A stretch of 11,539 nt of DNA, taken from positions 1 through 11,539 of the forward strand of contig JAFGPZ010000236.1 of NCBI GenBank assembly GCA_016935935.1, written 5' to 3'. A model generated the notes under the pieces. The model was not told the origin of the DNA, did not search any database, and saw only the letters and a list, made by a program, of their open reading frames with translations. The stretch comes from Deltaproteobacteria bacterium. Lineage in GTDB: Bacteria > Desulfobacterota > Syntrophia > Syntrophales > UBA2210. Positions 1-7,592 of the stretch are shown here, one piece after another; the stretch's first letter is position 1; the number at the start of each line of letters is the position of its first letter. The translations under genes and the position numbers were made by a program.

Positions 1-925
1 AGAAATATCCTTCTTTCTTTTTTTGTTCCATCGAACTGTCGCTCGTTAGATCAATCACACGATTTTCCCGTTCCGACTTTCTCGCAGCCCTGACTTCCCC
101 AATGATCTCGTCGATAGTGGTTGCCGCTGAAGCAATGGCGCCTGTACAGGGAATGCAACCCAAGCTCCGAAAACGACACATGATTTTTTCTACTTTTTCA
201 TCAGCAGTATTGGCTCCTGACTCATGATCGGCAACGGAACACAATGAAAGAGGGATAAGAATACCATTGCGGATTACAACCTCTCGTTCGCAGGCGTAAT
301 AAAGAGGCACGATGGGGATTTTCTCCAGTTTAATGTACTCCCAGATATCATGTTCCGTCCAGTTGCTCAGGGGGAAGACCCGGACCGTCTCTCCCTCCTT
401 GATGCGGGTATTGTATAGATCCCAGAGTTCGGGTCGTTGATTCTTCGGATCCCATTGACCGAAAGCGTCACGCAGGGAAAAAACCCGCTCCTTGGCGCGG
501 GATTTCTCCTCTTCCCGCCTCGCCCCGCCGAATGCCGCATCAAAACCATGTTTCCGCAGCGCCTCTACCAAGGCACCCGTCTTGAGATAGCTACAGCATT
601 TATCAACGCCCAGTTTTGCCGGGTGACAGCCTTGGGCTATCCAGGGCTCATTTCTCTCGACAATCAGTTCCGCCCCTATCTTCCGGCAGAATTTCTCACG
701 AAAATCGTACATTTCAGGAAATTTGTAGCCTGTATCGATATGCATCAACGGAAAGGGAATTCCCCCGGGGTAGAAGGCCTTCTGTGCTAGTCGCACCATC
801 ACGCTGGAATCCTTACCAACCGAATAGAGCATAACGGGGTTTTTAAATTCCGCCACCACCTCCCGTATGATATGGATGGATTCTGCTTCGAGTTGCCTCA
901 GAAATGATATTGCAAAAGAATTCAT
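1..925 (-). CDS. cysD: Sulfate adenylyltransferase subunit 2 (CysD), stop codon cut off by window edge
   Basis: This is the catalytic small subunit of ATP sulfurylase. With the GTPase CysN it makes adenosine 5'-phosphosulfate (APS) from ATP and sulfate in the cytoplasm. I translated 308 residues from ATG at 925. Residues 12-28 ([17 protein letters not shown]) match the family N-terminus. The PP-loop is SVGKDSS at 35-41, and [16 protein letters not shown] (132-147), [11 protein letters not shown] (158-168) and [14 protein letters not shown] (182-195) are CysD hallmarks. The protein ends KKEGYF, like E. coli CysD (KKRQGYF), and the one remaining base is a T, so the stop very probably lies across the left edge. 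Cysteines occur at 100, 110, 111, 257 and 260. The start is supported by AAAGGAG about 12 bases upstream. CysN or CysNC would be expected just beyond position 1. PAPS-reductase relatives share the fold, but the motifs fit CysD. Confidence 0.95.
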   Translation of the reverse strand, partial: MNSFAISFLRQLEAESIHIIREVVAEFKNPVMLYSVGKDSSVMVRLAQKAFYPGGIPFPLMHIDTGYKFPEMYDFREKFCRKIGAELIVERNEPWIAQGCHPAKLGVDKCCSYLKTGALVEALRKHGFDAAFGGARREEEKSRAKERVFSLRDAFGQWDPKNQRPELWDLYNTRIKEGETVRVFPLSNWTEHDIWEYIKLEKIPIVPLYYACEREVVIRNGILIPLSLCSVADHESGANTADEKVEKIMCRFRSLGCIPCTGAIASAATTIDEIIGEVRAARKSERENRVIDLTSDSSMEQKKKEGYF

Positions 926-926
926 G

Positions 927-1046
927 TCAACTGTTTTCTCCTTTGAGGAACCACGCGAATCGCGTTTTCATGGCGCGAATCATGATAGGGCTCATCAGGA
1001 TGAACGTGGTCGATATTAAAGCTGAATTGCAAAGAGGAATAGACAT
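927..1046 (-). CDS. Possible 39-residue leader ORF ending one base before cysD
   Basis: An ATG at 1046 opens a 39-codon frame whose TGA (929-927) lies one base before the cysD ATG. The C-terminal part reads [14 protein letters not shown], and the cysD ribosome-binding site AAAGGAG lies inside its last codons, an arrangement that would allow translational coupling. I see no good Shine-Dalgarno sequence in front of it and recognise no family. A second minus-strand frame and a plus-strand frame are also open here, so the open frame alone is weak evidence. It may be a translated leader or chance. Confidence 0.2.
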   Translation of the reverse strand: MSIPLCNSALISTTFILMSPIMIRAMKTRFAWFLKGENS

Positions 1047-1059
1047 GATCAATCACCGT

Positions 1060-1093
1060 CCGGGTAAAAAGGCTCTTACGCAGTCTTTTCCGG
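1060..1093 (-). promoter_or_regulatory. Imperfect hairpin in the cysD leader
   Basis: CCGG (1060-1063) plus AAAAG (1067-1071) can pair with CTTTT (1085-1089) plus CCGG (1090-1093), leaving a 3-base bulge and a 13-base loop. It lies in the 243-base stretch between dctP and cysD. It could be a weak terminator for the TRAP genes or a leader structure for cysD. No run of U follows in the minus orientation, so a classic intrinsic terminator is not supported. I do not recognise a known riboswitch here. Confidence 0.25.
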
Positions 1094-1168
1094 GGCTAAT
1101 ATTTCATGTGAACAAAACAATTGCTTCGGCTTGCTGTTTGATCCTTAATTGTCTATCTTACTTCGTCG

Positions 1169-2233
1169 TCAATATTTATAAACCGTGGGTATTTTCTTCG
1201 CTTTTTCCCGATCTTTCCAGTATTCAATACGATCTTTTATGTAACTGATCCAACTGTCAACTTCATCGGCGGCATATCCTCTGGAAACAAGGTCTCTTTT
1301 AAAGTCATCAACAACGGGTTCTGTGGCTTTCACCCACCTGGCGGCTTCGGCATCGTCAAGGGGGATAATCTGTCCACCTTGACTCTCAAAGAACTTCACC
1401 CCTTCCAGGTCAATCTCGTTCCACAAAAGAGCCCATTTCTCCTTGTATTCCTCAGTTACACTCGTGATAATCTTTTGAACATCATTAGGAAGGCTATCCC
1501 ACTTTTGCTTGCTCATGACCACGTAGAAAGTATCCGTGCTCCCGATTTTCCAAGAGGTCGTAACATACTTAATCACTTCACCTGTTTTCCAGCCCTTCAA
1601 TTGCTCCATGTTGCCCATGTTACCATGAATGACACCCCTCCTGAGCGATTCGTACATGTCGACCATTCCAACCGGAAGGGGGACCGCTCCGAGAGCCTTT
1701 ACAATATCAGCGACCCTGCCGGTACCTCTGATCTTTAAACCTTTCATGTCAGCGAGCGTTTTCACTGGCTTGCTGACTGTCTGTACTATGGTTGTCGTGC
1801 TGGTTGTGAACATGAGGGGATGATAGTCATTCCACTCCTGTGGTTTGAACTTGTCAAAAAAATCGTTGGCAGCCTGGAAACCAATCCAGGGGCTCGGACA
1901 GCCGATAGGCAACCCAAAGATCTCCATAACCGGGAAGCGTCCTCTCGTGTAACCGACATGGGAAAGGCCGATATCTGCAATCCCGGAAGTCAAACCGGCA
2001 GCCATCCTGGGAGCTGTAAGAAGCGTGCCGCCACCGTAATAGGTTATTTCCACTTTTCCTGCAAGATCTTTGTTCAATCTCTTAGTGAATTCATCCATAA
2101 TCACTGAATGCTTATGCGTTAGCGGAAAATAATTGGCAAATTTTAATTTTATCACCTCTGCGGCGTGTGCGGAAGAAGAAATCAAAAATAACAATGTAAA
2201 AACAAACACGAAGAATATTACTTTTTTTTTCAT
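1169..2233 (-). CDS. dctP: TRAP transporter periplasmic substrate-binding protein, DctP family
   Basis: This is the extracytoplasmic receptor of a TRAP transporter, which binds an organic acid in the periplasm and delivers it to the DctQM membrane unit. The 354-residue protein starts with a signal peptide: MKKK, a hydrophobic core at 5-19, and a likely cut after SSAHA at 24. Next come KLKFANYFP (29-37), YYGGGTLL (65-72) and, at 165-171, GLKIRGT, which carries the conserved arginine (R169) that holds the ligand carboxylate in this family. Length is slightly above the usual 320-345. AAGGAAG lies 8-10 bases before the ATG. It is the last gene of a Q-M-P set, 100 bases after dctM and with its own ribosome site, as is common where the receptor is needed in excess. 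The ligand is unknown; C4-dicarboxylates, other carboxylates and sulfonates are all possible. Confidence 0.93.
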   Translation of the reverse strand: MKKKVIFFVFVFTLLFLISSSAHAAEVIKLKFANYFPLTHKHSVIMDEFTKRLNKDLAGKVEITYYGGGTLLTAPRMAAGLTSGIADIGLSHVGYTRGRFPVMEIFGLPIGCPSPWIGFQAANDFFDKFKPQEWNDYHPLMFTTSTTTIVQTVSKPVKTLADMKGLKIRGTGRVADIVKALGAVPLPVGMVDMYESLRRGVIHGNMGNMEQLKGWKTGEVIKYVTTSWKIGSTDTFYVVMSKQKWDSLPNDVQKIITSVTEEYKEKWALLWNEIDLEGVKFFESQGGQIIPLDDAEAARWVKATEPVVDDFKRDLVSRGYAADEVDSWISYIKDRIEYWKDREKAKKIPTVYKY

Positions 2234-2333
2234 TTTGGCGCTTCCTTTCCTTTCTGGTGTTTAGGGGGGCATGAGGAACCTACTTTCTGTGGCCATTCCG
2301 CAAACAGCGTCTTTTTTGATATGTTGATCATAT

Positions 2334-3635
2334 TCACTTAAAGAAAACAGAGGGAAGCCAAAGAGCAAGCTGCGGGAAGATCAGGAGAAGGCACCAGACA
2401 GCGAAGAGAGAGAGCAGGAAGGGGGTCACTCCTTGGTAGATCTTCCCAATCGGTACCTTGGTTATGTTTTTTACCACAAACACGCAAACCGCTACAGGAG
2501 GGATTACCACTCCGATCGCGACAACCACCGAAATCACAATCCCAAACCAGATTGGATCAAAGCCAAGCCTGAGGATCGCCGGGAAGAAAATCGGGGTGGC
2601 AAGGATCATAAATGCCAGATCATCAATAATGGATCCCCCTATCTCGTAAATGACGCAGATCAGGACCAGGATCAGGTAACGGTTAATGGACAGCGTCACG
2701 GTCCAATCAGCCATTCTCTGAGGAATGTTGGTCACGGCAATGAAATGGCCAAGGACCATCGAACCTGCAATGAGCATGAGAATCATCCCGGCGGTATTAA
2801 GAGCTCCCTTCACCGATGCCATATACTTCTTGAAAGTCATATCTCTCCTAACGACTACCAGAAGAAGAACAGCAAACGCGCCGACACCTCCTGCCTCCGA
2901 AGGGGTGAAGAAACCCTCCATGATTCCTCCGACGACAATGAGAAAAACGATAAGCACCCACACAATCTCAGGCAATGAACGCAGCCGTGCGTTCCATATT
3001 GATCGTTCCGATCTGGGGGCGACTGTGGGGTTGATTCTTGCCCATCCATAAATGATCGCGATGAAGAAAAAAGCGATGAGAAGTCCAGGAACGATACCAG
3101 CAAGAAAAAGCTTCCCTATGGACTGCTCCGTAATGATGCCGAAGATGATAAGACCGACACTGGGAGGTATCATGCAACCCAGGGTTCCGACGGTAGCGAT
3201 GATCCCCGTTGACAGCCTCTTGTCATAACCATAACGGTCCATTTCCGGAAATGCTACACTGGCAAACGTTGCCGCGGTTGCCGCTGATGACCCGCAGATG
3301 GCTTTAAAGCCGCTGGCGCCAACAACCGTCGCCATCGCAAGGCCACCGGGAATATGGCCGACGAACTTGTTGGCTGAATTATAAAGCTTCTGCGCAATGC
3401 CTGCAGTAAAACCGATCTGCCCCATCAGGATAAAGAGGGGGAAAACCGTGTACCCGTAATTCGTGATGACGTCATAAAAGTCCCGCCCCAAGAGGTTCAT
3501 TGCCGAGGAAATATCATTGAGATAGGCAAATCCCACAAATCCGACCAAGGCCATAGCAAAACCCAGTTCAATGCCGGTGCAGAAAAGAACCATCAACAGA
3601 CAAAGAGCCGTAACACCGACCATAGGTTCACTCAT
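2334..3635 (-). CDS. dctM: TRAP transporter large permease subunit, DctM family
   Basis: This is the large integral membrane subunit that forms the ion-coupled translocation channel of a TRAP transporter. It has 433 residues, the normal length for the family, and is hydrophobic almost throughout, consistent with about 12 helices. Family signatures include the N-terminal FAMALVGFVGF, the segment VFPLFILMGQIGFTAG (about 64-79), the small-residue stretch CGSSAATAATFASVAFPEM (about 114-132), and GTLGCMIPPSVGLIIFGI (about 151-168). Near the C-terminus it carries GVVIPPVAVCVFVVKN (about 378-393), the second-half counterpart of the IPPS loop. Its ATG overlaps the end of dctQ by 8 bases (ATGAGTGA), so the two subunits are probably translationally coupled. 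The frame is intact with no sign of decay. Confidence 0.95.
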   Translation of the reverse strand: MSEPMVGVTALCLLMVLFCTGIELGFAMALVGFVGFAYLNDISSAMNLLGRDFYDVITNYGYTVFPLFILMGQIGFTAGIAQKLYNSANKFVGHIPGGLAMATVVGASGFKAICGSSAATAATFASVAFPEMDRYGYDKRLSTGIIATVGTLGCMIPPSVGLIIFGIITEQSIGKLFLAGIVPGLLIAFFFIAIIYGWARINPTVAPRSERSIWNARLRSLPEIVWVLIVFLIVVGGIMEGFFTPSEAGGVGAFAVLLLVVVRRDMTFKKYMASVKGALNTAGMILMLIAGSMVLGHFIAVTNIPQRMADWTVTLSINRYLILVLICVIYEIGGSIIDDLAFMILATPIFFPAILRLGFDPIWFGIVISVVVAIGVVIPPVAVCVFVVKNITKVPIGKIYQGVTPFLLSLFAVWCLLLIFPQLALWLPSVFFK

Positions 3636-4107
3636 GTCGACCCCAAGCCCTCAAAATCTCAAAGATAAATACAAAGCACTGGATAAAACAACAAATGCCC
3701 ACACTGTATGTAATGGGAAAGAAGGGCAGCATTAGGGTGGGTGAAACTTCACCCGATGAGTAAAATTCATTCCCTATACTGAAGAGATTATATCCTATGA
3801 GTAAGAAAAGGATAATACACAAAATTCTGGTAAAGGTTTTCATGATTGCCTGGTTTTTTTTGGAAAGCTTCTCCAGAAGAAAGTCCATATAAATCTGCTG
3901 TCGATCTAACGAAACCCTGGGGAGGCTGAAACCGATCACCAATGCCAGCGATAAGGCTACAACTTCGTATGTCCCGCTAATGGGGTGACCACCTGCTCGC
4001 AAGAGCACATCGGCAACTGTTAAAAACATCATAAAGGTTAGCGCCACACCTGCAATGAAGTTGAGCACTTTGCTTGTTCTTTGAAGTATGTCAAACACGT
4101 TTTTCAT
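3628..4107 (-). CDS. dctQ: TRAP transporter small permease subunit, DctQ family
   Basis: This is the small four-helix membrane subunit that pairs with DctM. From ATG at 4107 the protein has 159 residues, with hydrophobic segments at about 14-35, 48-64, 93-110 and 130-152. The family pattern includes TVADVLLRAGGHPISGTYEVV (about 30-50) and the basic/acidic link LPRVSLDRQQIYMDFL (62-77), where DctQ proteins usually show a VDR/LDR-like motif. A longer frame opens with GTG at 4131, but AAGGAAG lies six bases before the ATG at 4107 and inside that longer frame, so I prefer 4107. It is the first gene of the TRAP set, and its last codons overlap dctM. The 149 bases upstream could hold a promoter, but I find no convincing -35/-10 pair. 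Confidence 0.92.
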   Translation of the reverse strand: MKNVFDILQRTSKVLNFIAGVALTFMMFLTVADVLLRAGGHPISGTYEVVALSLALVIGFSLPRVSLDRQQIYMDFLLEKLSKKNQAIMKTFTRILCIILFLLIGYNLFSIGNEFYSSGEVSPTLMLPFFPITYSVGICCFIQCFVFIFEILRAWGRHE

Positions 4108-4256
4108 ACGCTTCTTCCTTGATGCACCCACACAATGTCAGTCCGCCGAATCCCAGGAAAAACCGGCTGGCAATCTAGATCCTGAGAACATCCTTAGAAG
4201 CGTTCTTGCCTCTGTGCCCGACTGAATAGATACCAAGAGGTAGCGAGTTCATTACT

Positions 4257-4853
4257 TTAAACCCTGTTGCGATATAATTTCAGATCAATAGCCTGTTTCA
4301 TTTTTTCAATAGAAAGGGTCTCTTCCAATAATTTGTTTATTTCTGGTAAAAAAGGAGTTGGATTTACAATCAGTTGGTTATAGTTAACATCAAGGACTTT
4401 GATATTATTTTGTTTATCCAGCCACCTTCTTACTCTTGCTAAATGTTTTAATAAAAGTTCAACCATGAGGACATTGTCCGTATTGACAGGTTTACCTAAA
4501 TTCATCAGCATCTTGTTTTGAGATTTTACAATTTCTTCCATTTTCCGGTGCATAAATATAACTTTGTATTCATATTTGGCAGGTAAATATTGCAGTAGCT
4601 CAGAGATAACCTTTACCGCTTTCCCCTTTGCGTCCTTCATCCATTCTATATCCCCCTTCGGGATCCTTTTCACTCGCTCGAATTCATAATATCCTTTAGG
4701 GTTGTCACGATCGGCCATGCGGATATTATCGGTCAGCACCGACATTCCACCCGCCTCCAACATCATGGACATCATGGATGTGCCGGATCGAGGCAAACCT
4801 GAAACAATTGCAATATATTGGATTTTGATCTTGTTATTTGTAGTGGGCACCAT
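4257..4853 (-). CDS. Small sulfotransferase-family protein (P-loop, PAPS-binding type)
   Basis: This is a predicted cytoplasmic sulfotransferase-fold protein of 198 residues, which would move sulfate from PAPS to an acceptor. The P-loop equivalent (5'-phosphosulfate loop) is VSGLPRSGTSMM at 17-28. A likely 3'-phosphate site is VIFMHRKMEEIVKSQNKM (98-115), with R103 and S111 in the expected R...S spacing. TDNIRMADRDNPKGYYEFE (41-59) and the C-terminal LKLYRNR are features I associate with a widespread compact bacterial sulfotransferase-like family, few of whose members have a proven activity. I chose ATG 4853 because AAAGGA lies about 11 bases upstream; ATG 4865 sits directly against that site. 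The frame stays open upstream to 5300, but that part overlaps the preceding glycosyltransferase. The gene is clearly more AT-rich than its neighbours. Acceptor and true activity are unknown. Confidence 0.8.
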   Translation of the reverse strand: MVPTTNNKIKIQYIAIVSGLPRSGTSMMSMMLEAGGMSVLTDNIRMADRDNPKGYYEFERVKRIPKGDIEWMKDAKGKAVKVISELLQYLPAKYEYKVIFMHRKMEEIVKSQNKMLMNLGKPVNTDNVLMVELLLKHLARVRRWLDKQNNIKVLDVNYNQLIVNPTPFLPEINKLLEETLSIEKMKQAIDLKLYRNRV

Positions 4854-4987
4854 AAAGCTTGACATCCTTTCGTAAATACTCGGCTTACTAAGTTTACGAC
4901 ACTGGACCACCGATAAAAAGCGGCGTTTCCAGTCAAAATGATTCACACGCGCATGATGCCGTCCCTTACAAGAATTCCCGGCAAGAG

Positions 4988-5974
4988 CTAGTGTACCCTG
5001 CGCAACGCACCGAGAATACTCCCCAATGCAAAGACAATGGCTCGCCCCAAAATCACGGCCGGCGACAGCAAGCCGATCACCGGATCTTTTTTGAACGTTT
5101 TTATGGAAAAAGCGGCTGAAGATGCCATAATCCCCAGCAAGAGCCATCCCGCAACCGTCAATAACTTCGACGAAAAAAAAGAGCAAAAGACAACCGTCAG
5201 CAAAAGGGCAGCTGCCAGTGTTTGAAGTTTTATGGTGACGGGGGTATACGTGTCCTTGATCGCTTTTTTCGGATAATTCCGATAAACGACCATCCGCCAA
5301 TACCCCCTTTTAAATTTTAACCTGAAATATTTCAGGAAGGAATCCGGGTGCCGGTGATAGACCAGTGCCCTTGGATTGAACTCCAGAAGGTAACCGGCGG
5401 CACACAGACGATAGGAAAGTTCCGTATCTTCATTGTTGGCACCGGGAAAAGATTCATCAAAAAGGCCTATTGTTACCAAAACATCCCGCCGAAAGGCAGC
5501 CGAATAGGTATCCACCATGTCAATGGCAGTAAATTTCTCCAAAAGGTCATACCGGTCTTCAAACTCGGCCTGGGCAAATCTGGCTGCCAGTTCGATCTGA
5601 CGGGTTCGATAGACCCCCTTGACACCCACGGTCCGCTCATTCTGAAACGGCAATGTCATTTGTCTGATCCAGTCCCAATCCGGAATGCAATCGGCATCGG
5701 TAAAAAGGACAATACTCCCCTTAGCCACATGAACCCCGCGATTTCTTGCTGCTGCCGGCCCCCGATTCGGCTGGTGGGTGATACAGTGCGCGTCAAAGCG
5801 ATGCGCCACGGCGGCGGTCTCATCCGTTGAACCGTCATCCACAACGATCACCTCATAGCCCTCAGAAGCAACCGACTGATTCTTCAGTGCGATAAGGGTG
5901 TCCGACAGAGTTTTATCGGCATTATATGCCGGTATGACAATGGAATACCGGATTGTTTCCTTTTCCGCGGTCAT
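4988..5974 (-). CDS. Family 2 glycosyltransferase with C-terminal membrane segments
   Basis: This is a GT-A fold, GT2-family enzyme that transfers a sugar from a nucleotide-sugar donor, probably at the inner face of the cytoplasmic membrane. Of 328 residues, the first ~240 form the catalytic domain. SIVIPAYNADKTL (11-23) starts the nucleotide-binding fold, VVDDGSTDET (44-53) binds the nucleotide, FTDADC (91-96) holds the metal-binding DxD, and NNEDTELSYRL (180-190) carries the ED acid pair used as general base. Hydrophobic segments at about 252-267, 271-290 and 300-322 anchor the C-terminus. The start is ATG 5974, with a weak GGAA nine bases upstream. It lies 47 bases after a methyltransferase and 134 bases before the sulfotransferase gene. 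Donor and acceptor cannot be told from sequence; surface or exopolysaccharide assembly is the likely setting. Confidence 0.9.
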   Translation of the reverse strand: MTAEKETIRYSIVIPAYNADKTLSDTLIALKNQSVASEGYEVIVVDDGSTDETAAVAHRFDAHCITHQPNRGPAAARNRGVHVAKGSIVLFTDADCIPDWDWIRQMTLPFQNERTVGVKGVYRTRQIELAARFAQAEFEDRYDLLEKFTAIDMVDTYSAAFRRDVLVTIGLFDESFPGANNEDTELSYRLCAAGYLLEFNPRALVYHRHPDSFLKYFRLKFKRGYWRMVVYRNYPKKAIKDTYTPVTIKLQTLAAALLLTVVFCSFFSSKLLTVAGWLLLGIMASSAAFSIKTFKKDPVIGLLSPAVILGRAIVFALGSILGALRRVH

Positions 5975-6021
5975 GGTATTATTCCGACAAATGCACTGCC
6001 CAGCAGCAAAGTGTGGGTTAC

Positions 6022-6795
6022 CTAAGATATTTTCTTTCTTGAAATTGCGGCAAATCCGCTTCCCCAGCGTGCAAATGGACTATGACACCATAACCAGTCG
6101 AGCCCACTGCACAGATACAATGGCCAATTCGGTCCTTTGGCCAGGATGTATGTAGTGGGAATCAACAGCAGGTCAAGGTAGATAATGCTAATCGAATCAA
6201 AACCTGCCTGTCGCAACAATGAACTCAGCTTTTGTGGGTCTAACTCTCGCTCGTTGGGGGTATGATACTTGTTATAACTATCGCCACATACGCCCCTTCC
6301 AATCTTTCTCAAGATGCCATACATGTTGGGATCTTGTGAGTAGAGGAAGCCTTCTGGCTGAAGGTGTTGATACACATCCTGCAAGAAGGTTGGGAGATCC
6401 GATTCAGGCACATGATGGAGAAATGCTAAGCAAATAACGGTGTCAAATTGTTCATCCCAGCTAATCTTCGATAAGGGCACGCATCTGAAATCGACATTGG
6501 TATTCCCTAACTGTATGGCTTTTCGCTTGGCTATTTCAATCGCTTCAGGGGAGATATCCAAAGCCGTAATATGTTCGGCAAAGGGCGCCATTAGTAGCTC
6601 AAATTCACCGTCACCACACCCTACACTGAGCACTCGTCCGAATTGTTTTATGCCTTTAACCGACTGTAACAAGCGCAATTCTCGCTTTAATCTTAGCTGC
6701 CATCCGGTCGCATTGTATGCTTTGTTTTCGTAGTAACCCTTAAAGAAGGTGGCCTCCTTCGCCTCAATGGTTTTCTGATCTTGTTTAACCATCAT
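6022..6795 (-). CDS. Class I SAM-dependent methyltransferase (Methyltransf_11/25 type)
   Basis: This is a predicted methyltransferase using S-adenosylmethionine. From ATG 6795 it has 257 residues. Motif I is RVLSVGCGDGEFELL (54-68), with the GxGxG-type SAM loop. The acidic end of strand 2 is ALDISPEA (78-85), which would bind the ribose hydroxyls. FDTVICLAFLHHVPESDLP (117-135) is the motif IV/post-motif region, and LQPEGFLYSQDPN (145-157) follows. A hydrophobic stretch, IIYLDLLLIPTTYILA (204-219), is unusual and may contact a membrane or lipid substrate. The frame opens earlier at GTG 6843, but the added 16 residues look unlike a protein start. Neither ATG 6795 nor ATG 6792 has a strong ribosome site. 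An AAGGAG at 6867-6872 has no ATG, GTG or TTG at a usable distance. The acceptor is unknown; by context it is a sugar or lipid-linked glycan. Confidence 0.85.
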   Translation of the reverse strand: MMVKQDQKTIEAKEATFFKGYYENKAYNATGWQLRLKRELRLLQSVKGIKQFGRVLSVGCGDGEFELLMAPFAEHITALDISPEAIEIAKRKAIQLGNTNVDFRCVPLSKISWDEQFDTVICLAFLHHVPESDLPTFLQDVYQHLQPEGFLYSQDPNMYGILRKIGRGVCGDSYNKYHTPNERELDPQKLSSLLRQAGFDSISIIYLDLLLIPTTYILAKGPNWPLYLCSGLDWLWCHSPFARWGSGFAAISRKKIS

Positions 6796-6930
6796 TAATC
6801 TTCTACTATAACCGCAAGGAACACATACACCATGATGCCACACACTCAGCTTCGATATTATTCGATCTCCTTATCGCCGGTAAGCCTTCTGAGTATCTTC
6901 AAAAGAGCCACTCCGATAGACCGTGTATTA

Positions 6931-7491
6931 CTATTTTGCCTTTTCAGTCTTTTTGAATACAAACAGATTATTAAGTCCCAGTTGAAATTTCTCAGATTTG
7001 ACAAACGTCAGACCTCTCACCGAAAAGATTGCTGGCGTCTTGGTGACATCAAATCCATAGTGGTCCTCAAGGGACATACCATCTATAACGCGCATAAACT
7101 TCAGTAAACTCAATATCCGATCTGCCTTTGGTGAGGGAGCCGTTATGACCACCCTCCCCCCTGGTTTGAGCAAGTGAGCACATGCTTTTGCGAGCTGCCG
7201 CTGATGTCCCGGGGGAATGTGTTCCAAGACCGCCAACATGACAATGGCATCGAACGGCTGGGTATCAGGCAAATCTTTCGGAAACTGACCTGCAATGAGG
7301 CGGCAGTTTCCCATGGTTACAGATCGATTCAAAGCAGGATCAATCCCAACACCTTCGCTAATGTGCGACCTTAATTGTTTAAACAGTGCCCCATCCGCAC
7401 AACCAATATCCAAGATACGGGCACCCTGTCCTATATAGGGGCGAACTTTCTTAATTCTGAGGTATTGGATAATTCGGTCAACAGTGTTCAC
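6931..7491 (-). CDS. Class I SAM-dependent methyltransferase, short form
   Basis: This is a 186-residue methyltransferase. Motif I is RILDIGCADGALFKQL (25-40), the strand-2 acidic residue is in GVGIDPALN (47-55), FDAIVMLAVLEHIPPG (80-95) is the typical motif II/post-II region, and LLKPGGRVVITAPSP (107-121) is motif III. The C-terminal half, with DHYGFDVTKTPAIF (143-156) and LGLNNLFVFKK (171-181), resembles methyltransferases in polysaccharide clusters that handle small sugar substrates. It starts with GTG at 7491, supported by AAGGA seven bases upstream; a nearby ATG (7498) reads into a stop after six codons. It sits 101 bases after a DPM1-like glycosyltransferase and 135 bases before another methyltransferase, in the same direction. 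The two adjacent methyltransferases differ enough that recent duplication is unlikely. Confidence 0.85.
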   Translation of the reverse strand: MNTVDRIIQYLRIKKVRPYIGQGARILDIGCADGALFKQLRSHISEGVGIDPALNRSVTMGNCRLIAGQFPKDLPDTQPFDAIVMLAVLEHIPPGHQRQLAKACAHLLKPGGRVVITAPSPKADRILSLLKFMRVIDGMSLEDHYGFDVTKTPAIFSVRGLTFVKSEKFQLGLNNLFVFKKTEKAK

Positions 7492-7592
7492 GGGTCATCC
7501 TTGATGAAATGTGTTGATACTGTAAGTACACCAAAACCAGGACCTTCAATATAATGAATTTATAGGCTATTGGAAGTATGCTGTCCAGGGTC

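Noticed and set aside
437..790. 117-codon plus-strand frame
   Set aside because: It is the complement of cysD, whose motifs are unmistakable.
904..1248. 114-codon plus-strand frame over the cysD-dctP gap
   Set aside because: It overlaps the ends of both flanking genes, has no ribosome site and no recognised family, although a segment around residues 23-50 looks protein-like.
2433..2978. 181-codon plus-strand frame
   Set aside because: It is antisense to dctM, an intact transporter gene, and its product is a His/Asn/Asp-rich chain typical of antisense reading of hydrophobic codons.
4108..4131. Upstream GTG start of dctQ
   Set aside because: The ribosome site AAGGAAG lies inside this extension, six bases before ATG 4107.
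4854..5300. N-terminal extension of the sulfotransferase to 347 residues
   Set aside because: Positions 4988-5300 are read in another frame by the clear GT2 gene, and the extra residues lack any domain. The P-loop normally lies close to the N-terminus in this family, and AAAGGA supports a start at 4853.
6796..6843. Upstream GTG start of the methyltransferase at 6022-6795
   Set aside because: The added 16 residues (WHHGVCVPCGYSRRL) look unlike a protein start and no ribosome site precedes the GTG at a usable distance; the choice of 6795 remains moderately uncertain.
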